NCBI RefSeq assembly: GCF_030678915.1
Contig: NZ_JAUUTZ010000025.1
Coordinates: forward strand, 1-64,000
From: Paracoccus wurundjeri
GTDB taxonomy: Bacteria; Pseudomonadota; Alphaproteobacteria; Rhodobacterales; Rhodobacteraceae
Reading direction: 5' to 3'
DNA: 64,000 bases
Notes under the pieces: model-generated
What the model was told of the DNA's origin: nothing
The model's database searches: none
The model's input: only the letters and a program-made list of their open reading frames with translations
Position numbers and translations under genes: made by a program
In this document: piece after piece, positions 59,784-64,000 of the stretch
Layout of the letters: the number at the start of each line of letters is the position of its first letter
Numbering within the stretch: the first letter of the stretch is position 1

Positions 59784-60670
59784 TTCTGCCCCATCAATAT
59801 CCAGACCGCACATTACGCCACCCGGGACCGGTTCAGCCAGGCCAAATGGTTAGCCATGCAGGAGATGTAGTAGCTGGCACGCTGACGCTACCAGCGGGGT
59901 CGGTTCTGATGCATGCGATTGGTGCGGAATTGACTGCCAGAGGCATTCGCGCCGCTGCGTTGGATCTGTCAGGCATCGTCTTGGGGCCGATGAATTTCGT
60001 TATGCCAACTTGGTCGAAAAGCTTCGATCACGTTGCCTATTACAGCAATACCCATCATCGTGACGAACCTGTCCACATTGAATCGGGAACCGCCACATAC
60101 GGGGAAAAGGACGGTGCACCCTTCTTGCATGCGCATTTGCTGTGGCACGATGCGGATGGTCATCAGCGTGGCGGGCATATTCTCCCCTTCGAATCCGTTC
60201 TGGCAGAAGAATGCAGCATCACTTTCACCGGATGCCAGCAGGTCGAGATGTCGGCCCGTCCGGATGCAGAGACGAATTTCACTCTGTTCGCTCCGAGAAA
60301 CTTGATCCAACCGACAACGGGCGACCTGATTGTTGCACAACTTCGGCCGAATGCCGATCTCATCGACACAATCGAAAAACTGTGCCGATGCTATGGAGTG
60401 ACACAAGGCCGTATTCTAAGCTTGATTGGCAGCACGGTCGGTGCTCGGTTCGATAACGGTGTGGCTGTAGACGACATTCCGACTGAAATTCTGGGGCTTG
60501 AAGGCTCGATCAGCCCCTGCGCCGATGGCTCCCCACAGGTAGATTCGCGGATCGCTCTGATCGACGCATCGGGAACCATTCATTTCGGGGTGCCCAGCAG
60601 AGGACAGAACCCCATTCTGATCTGCGCAGAAATATTCATCCAACGCTACGCCAAAGGCTCCGCTCAATGA
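59780..60670 (+). CDS. PPC/DUF296 two-repeat protein
   Basis: A 296-aa protein with two PPC (DUF296, AF0104/ALDC-like) domains. The first has the metal-site pattern PFLHAHLLWHDADGHQRGGH (about 114-133) and FESVLAEECSITFTG; the second has ILSLIGSTVGARFDNG and a degenerate GTIHFGVPSRGQNP. PPC domains occur in plant DNA-binding proteins and in bacterial metal-dependent enzymes. In this operon an enzyme role is more likely than DNA binding. The ATG overlaps the iclR stop (ATGA). Confidence 0.85.
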   Translation: MILPHQYPDRTLRHPGPVQPGQMVSHAGDVVAGTLTLPAGSVLMHAIGAELTARGIRAAALDLSGIVLGPMNFVMPTWSKSFDHVAYYSNTHHRDEPVHIESGTATYGEKDGAPFLHAHLLWHDADGHQRGGHILPFESVLAEECSITFTGCQQVEMSARPDAETNFTLFAPRNLIQPTTGDLIVAQLRPNADLIDTIEKLCRCYGVTQGRILSLIGSTVGARFDNGVAVDDIPTEILGLEGSISPCADGSPQVDSRIALIDASGTIHFGVPSRGQNPILICAEIFIQRYAKGSAQ

Positions 60671-63018
60671 CCCGCTATACCGTTTCCCATTGGGGTATCT
60701 ACGAGATAGAGGGGCAGCAATTAGCTCCCCTCACCAGCGACCCTGACCCTTCTCCCATCGGGTTGCACCAGATTGATCCTGCGTTGGACCGCGCGCGTAT
60801 TCGGCGGCCTGCCATTCGTCGAAGTTGGCTGGAACATGGCCCCGGTGCGTGCCCCGAATTGCGCGGCAAGGAACCTTTTGTCGAGGTATCATGGGCAAAA
60901 GCTATCGAATTGCTTTCGTCTGAGCTGAAGCGTGTCAGGACGTCCTATGGCAATGAGGCGATCTTCGGCGGCTCCTATGGCTGGGCCAGTGCGGGACGTT
61001 TTCACCACGCCCAAAGCCAGGTGCACCGGTTTCTGAATTCAATCGGTGGCTATGTTCGGCATACCGGATCCTATTCACTTGGTGCGGCGCATGTCATCTT
61101 GCCGCATGTGATCTGTGACGTGAATACGCTGCATTCCATCCACACGACATGGGACGTAATGGCTGAACATACTGAGCTGTTCGTGACCTTTGGTGGCGTC
61201 CCTGCAAAGAACGCCCAATCCTCGCCCGGTGGGGCAGGTCATCACAGGGTGGGGCCAGGTCTGCGAGCCATGGCTGAGGCGGGTGTGCGCTTCCTCAATA
61301 TCGGTCCCTGTGATGATAATATCGATCCCGTTTGCCGAGCCGAATGGCTCCGCTGTCGTCCAAATTCCGACACGGCGCTGATGCTGGCATTGGCTTGGCA
61401 ACTGGTGCGGGACGATGCCCATGACCGGGATTTTTTGGATCGATGCACAACCGGTTTCGAGCGTTTTCTGTCCTATCTGACTGGCACGAGCGACGGCATC
61501 CCCAAGACGCCCGAATGGGCCGAACGTATCACCGGTGTTCCGGCCGAGCGTATTGTGGCGCTGTGCCGCGAAATGCAGACTTCGCGGACGATGCTGAACA
61601 TCGCCTGGTCGCTGCAACGTGCGCAATATGGCGAGCAGCCCTTCTGGATGCTGATCACACTGGCCGCGATGTTGGGTCAGGTCGGTCTTCCGGGCGGAGG
61701 TTTCGCCATGGGCTATGGTCCGATGAACACCAATGGCTCTTCACATCGCAAGTTGCCAGGGCCGACGCTGTCACAGGGCAGGAACCCGGTAGAGGCCTAT
61801 ATCCCCTGCGCACGAATCTCCGACATGCTCCTGAATCCAGGGAAAACCTTTATCCATGACGGAATGGAAAGGCGCTATCCAGATATCCGGTTGGTTTATT
61901 GGGCAGGTGGTAATCCTTATCATCACCATCAGGACCTGAATCGGCTGAACGAGGCGTGGCAAAAGCCAGAGACCATCGTCATCCAGGATCCCTATTGGAC
62001 CGCAAGCGCCAAGCGCGCCGACATTGCCTTGCCGGTCAGCGTCGCGACCGAACGCGAAGATATCGGTTACTCTTCACAGGAAGGTTTTGTGGTTGCCATG
62101 CGGAAGATGCGAGCTCCCCTCGGGGAGGCGCGTTCCGATTACGCGATCTTCAGTGACCTCGCCTATGCGATGGGCACTGAAGATGAGTTCACAGAAGGGC
62201 GCAGCGAGCAGGAATGGCTCGAGCACATGTATGGTGAAATGAGATCACAATGGTTGAAGCAGGGAGTAGATGTGCCGGAATTCTCGAATTTCTGGCGCGA
62301 CGGGCTTATTGATCTGTCGGCGACAGCTTGCAGCCGGATTATGCTTGAGAAATACCGTGGCGATCCGACCTCTCATCCGCTGCCAACGCCTTCTGGCCTG
62401 CTAGAGATCTTCTCGGAAACGATAGCCGGCTTCGGACTTCCCGACTGCCCTGGGCATCCTGTCTGGCTGGAGCCAGACGAATGTCTGGGCCGTGCATCGG
62501 ATAAAGAGTTGCATTTGCTCACGGATCAGCCTGCAAACAAGCTGCACAGCCAGATGGACCCTGGCCGTTTTAGCTCAAAGGCGAAATCCAGGGGCAGAGT
62601 TATCTTGGCAATGAGCCCCGAAGATGCACGCCAGCACGGTCTGAACGATGGGGAGGTCGTGGAGTTGTGGAACGAGCGCGGGCGCTGCCTTGCCGTGCTC
62701 AGCGTGACCGATCATATAATGAATGGCGTCGTTCGTATGCCAACAGGCGCGTGGTATGATCCGGATGAATCCGGCCGCGACCGTCATGGCAATCCAAATA
62801 TTCTTACACGAGATGTGGGAACCTCAGGGCTGAGCCAAGGATGCACGGCGCAAAGCTGTCTCGTCCGAGTCCGGCGAGCTGAAGATGATTTGATTGAGCC
62901 GAACCCATTCGATCCACCGGAGTTTTCTGATCTTTCAGATGACGAGCCTCATTACTTTGGTGCAGACGATCGTCATGGCAACATTCCAGATTCAGCTGCG
63001 CAAACTCGGGATTCCTGA
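60667..63018 (+). CDS. Molybdopterin oxidoreductase, BisC/TorA type
   Basis: A 783-aa molybdenum enzyme. The Ser ligand region of the DMSO/TMAO/biotin-sulfoxide reductase group is visible: IFGGSYGWASAGRFHHAQSQ (about 98-117, Ser near 102), then the YSLGAAHVILPHV segment. The molybdopterin-dinucleotide domain ends with TGAWYDPDESGRDRHGNPN and LSQGCTAQSCLV. There is no twin-arginine signal and no iron-sulfur Cys motif at the N terminus, so it is cytoplasmic like BisC. It may reduce an S- or N-oxide, or act in an unusual hydroxylation or dehydroxylation. The ATG overlaps the PPC gene stop. Confidence 0.93.
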   Translation: MTRYTVSHWGIYEIEGQQLAPLTSDPDPSPIGLHQIDPALDRARIRRPAIRRSWLEHGPGACPELRGKEPFVEVSWAKAIELLSSELKRVRTSYGNEAIFGGSYGWASAGRFHHAQSQVHRFLNSIGGYVRHTGSYSLGAAHVILPHVICDVNTLHSIHTTWDVMAEHTELFVTFGGVPAKNAQSSPGGAGHHRVGPGLRAMAEAGVRFLNIGPCDDNIDPVCRAEWLRCRPNSDTALMLALAWQLVRDDAHDRDFLDRCTTGFERFLSYLTGTSDGIPKTPEWAERITGVPAERIVALCREMQTSRTMLNIAWSLQRAQYGEQPFWMLITLAAMLGQVGLPGGGFAMGYGPMNTNGSSHRKLPGPTLSQGRNPVEAYIPCARISDMLLNPGKTFIHDGMERRYPDIRLVYWAGGNPYHHHQDLNRLNEAWQKPETIVIQDPYWTASAKRADIALPVSVATEREDIGYSSQEGFVVAMRKMRAPLGEARSDYAIFSDLAYAMGTEDEFTEGRSEQEWLEHMYGEMRSQWLKQGVDVPEFSNFWRDGLIDLSATACSRIMLEKYRGDPTSHPLPTPSGLLEIFSETIAGFGLPDCPGHPVWLEPDECLGRASDKELHLLTDQPANKLHSQMDPGRFSSKAKSRGRVILAMSPEDARQHGLNDGEVVELWNERGRCLAVLSVTDHIMNGVVRMPTGAWYDPDESGRDRHGNPNILTRDVGTSGLSQGCTAQSCLVRVRRAEDDLIEPNPFDPPEFSDLSDDEPHYFGADDRHGNIPDSAAQTRDS

Positions 63019-63020
63019 AT

Positions 63021-63983
63021 ATGACTATACTGGTTTTTGGTGGCTTGGGCCATGTTGGATCGTGGATCACCCATGATCTGGTTTCTCGAGGCACCGACGT
63101 TGCGGTGTTCGATCTAGGTGCACGAGCGTTCGACAGGATGGACTATGATTATCTGACACCCCTGCGTGATCGCATCCACCTGGAGGCTGTTGACGTTTTG
63201 GATACGCACGCCCTCTACGATCGGATGCGAGCCTATGACATTGAGGCGGTTATTTTCGGGGTCGCCGTAATATCCGGGCCGGAATTCCAGCTTCGGCCCT
63301 TCCGAAATATACAGATCAACACGGTCGGGTTGTTGAATGTGATCGAGGCCTGCCGCGTTCTTGGCGTGCCAAAATTTGTCAACATGAGTTCCGGAGCGGT
63401 CTATGGAGATCATCCGGGAGACCAAACCGAGGATTTACCCTATAAAGCGACCGATCTTTATAGCGGAACCAAGATAGCCAACGAGGTGCTGGCGCTACAA
63501 TATGGCGAGACCTATGGAATGGATGTCCGCAATGCGCGGCTCTTCGCTATCTATGGCCCAGGGAAACGGCCCTCCCAGATGAATGCACTCTATCAGGTGC
63601 TGTTCGGACCGCTGGAGGGAATGACCGGCATGTCTACTCCTTCAGGAGCAGATCAGATTTTCGACTGGACCCATGTGCGGGATTCGGCCAAGGGCGTCAT
63701 CGACATTCTTGATGCCGATGATGTTGCTGGCGAAAGCTTTAACATCTCTTGCGGAACAGCATTCCGTCACAGCGATATTTTGCAGCAAGTCCGCGAGTTG
63801 ATTGGTTACGACCCGCATGTAACGATGGGGCCGGGAAAGTTCCTGAACCGCGGCGCGCCGCTAAATATCGGGAAGGCCGAAAGGTTGATCGGCTTTACGC
63901 CAAGATTTGGTGATATCCGTGAAGGATTAGCAGACTACCAGCGATGGTTAAACCCCGCCACGACTGATCGTGGCGCAACATAA
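63021..63983 (+). CDS. NAD-dependent epimerase/dehydratase (extended SDR)
   Basis: A 320-aa extended SDR. The NAD motif is ILVFGGLGHVGSWITHDL (about 3-20), MSSGAVYGD gives the catalytic Ser, YSGTKIANEV the Tyr-Lys pair (about 147-151), and the C-terminal FNISCGTAFRHSDILQQV region follows. It acts on a sugar or sugar acid. It starts 2 bases after the molybdoenzyme stop and is the last complete gene in the window. Confidence 0.93.
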   Translation: MTILVFGGLGHVGSWITHDLVSRGTDVAVFDLGARAFDRMDYDYLTPLRDRIHLEAVDVLDTHALYDRMRAYDIEAVIFGVAVISGPEFQLRPFRNIQINTVGLLNVIEACRVLGVPKFVNMSSGAVYGDHPGDQTEDLPYKATDLYSGTKIANEVLALQYGETYGMDVRNARLFAIYGPGKRPSQMNALYQVLFGPLEGMTGMSTPSGADQIFDWTHVRDSAKGVIDILDADDVAGESFNISCGTAFRHSDILQQVRELIGYDPHVTMGPGKFLNRGAPLNIGKAERLIGFTPRFGDIREGLADYQRWLNPATTDRGAT

Positions 63984-64000
63984 GGCCCCGGTGAAATTGA

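Noticed and set aside
1..64000. CRISPR arrays
   Set aside because: No regularly spaced short direct repeats were seen and no cas-like genes are present.
1..64000. Insertion sequences or transposases
   Set aside because: No DDE, IS200 or HUH transposase-like protein was recognised; the serine recombinase is of the large integrase type.

Overview
The window looks alphaproteobacterial. It is GC-rich, and its backbone matches the Trb-type integrative and conjugative elements (ICEs) of Rhizobiales and Sphingomonadales: a trb cluster, traG, a VirD2-like DUF3363 relaxase, an S26 TraF protease, DUF2840, RepA, DUF2285 and DUF736. The genus cannot be told from sequence reading alone. Bases 1 to about 170 hold the 3' end of a resident large serine recombinase. 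A 22-bp sequence in that tail recurs perfectly at 53012-53033, inside the 3' end of a complete large serine recombinase gene (51359-53083). I read 99-53033 as one integrated element of about 53 kb, with its attachment sites inside recombinase coding sequence.

Layout of the element. (1) 502-11631, minus strand: seven tightly coupled genes. In transcription order they are a small HTH protein, an 84-aa protein, a type III Res-like helicase-nuclease, a GmrSD-like DUF262/HNH protein, a Mod-like beta-class DNA methyltransferase, an unknown 211-aa protein, and a RelE-like domain fused to a UvrD-type helicase. This is a hybrid restriction or defence locus. (2) 11733-15517, minus: an S8 protease and an AAA+ ATPase (IetAS-like), led by a small ribbon-helix-helix protein with a palindromic upstream region. 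(3) 15618-27800, minus: the mating-pair genes trbB, C, D, E, J, K-alt, L, F, G, I and DUF2274, plus a CopG-type protein and the traG coupling protein. (4) 27896-31162: cargo of LysR, O-methyltransferase, TetR and GNAT genes. (5) 31172-39865, minus: relaxase, methyltransferase-like protein, lytic transglycosylase, DUF736, TraF, DUF2840, an unusual C5 methyltransferase, RepA, an AlpA-like HTH protein, and a frameshifted DUF6499-DUF2285 gene. (6) 40202-45177: a CcrM-like adenine methyltransferase, a P-loop kinase, SdpI-like and LysE-like membrane proteins, DUF3626 and a second DUF2285 protein. (7) 45494-49663: a short type II CBASS locus (CD-NTase, stand-alone E2-like protein, patatin phospholipase). 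A divergent XRE repressor plus ImmA/IrrE peptidase resembles CapH/CapP. (8) 49690-50000: a decayed alpha/beta-hydrolase fragment. (9) 50378-53083: a small conserved-looking gene, a Phd-PemK-type toxin-antitoxin pair and the recombinase.

Beyond the right repeat (53165-63983) lies an unrelated catabolic locus. The minus operon encodes a TRAP binding protein, a fused TRAP permease, a split transketolase and a short-chain dehydrogenase. The divergent plus operon encodes an IclR regulator, a two-repeat PPC/DUF296 protein, a cytoplasmic BisC/TorA-type molybdoenzyme and an NAD-dependent epimerase. Two TCCAT-type palindromes in the divergent promoter region are probable IclR operators. The substrate is unknown.

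Taken together, a self-transmissible element carries at least three defence modules near its two ends, plus a toxin-antitoxin pair and several solitary DNA methyltransferases. The most promising objects for new biology are the seven-gene Mod/GmrSD/Res/RelE-UvrD operon, the att sites embedded in recombinase coding sequence so that integration swaps C-terminal tails, the CBASS locus with its own repressor-protease switch, and the PPC-molybdoenzyme-split transketolase pathway.
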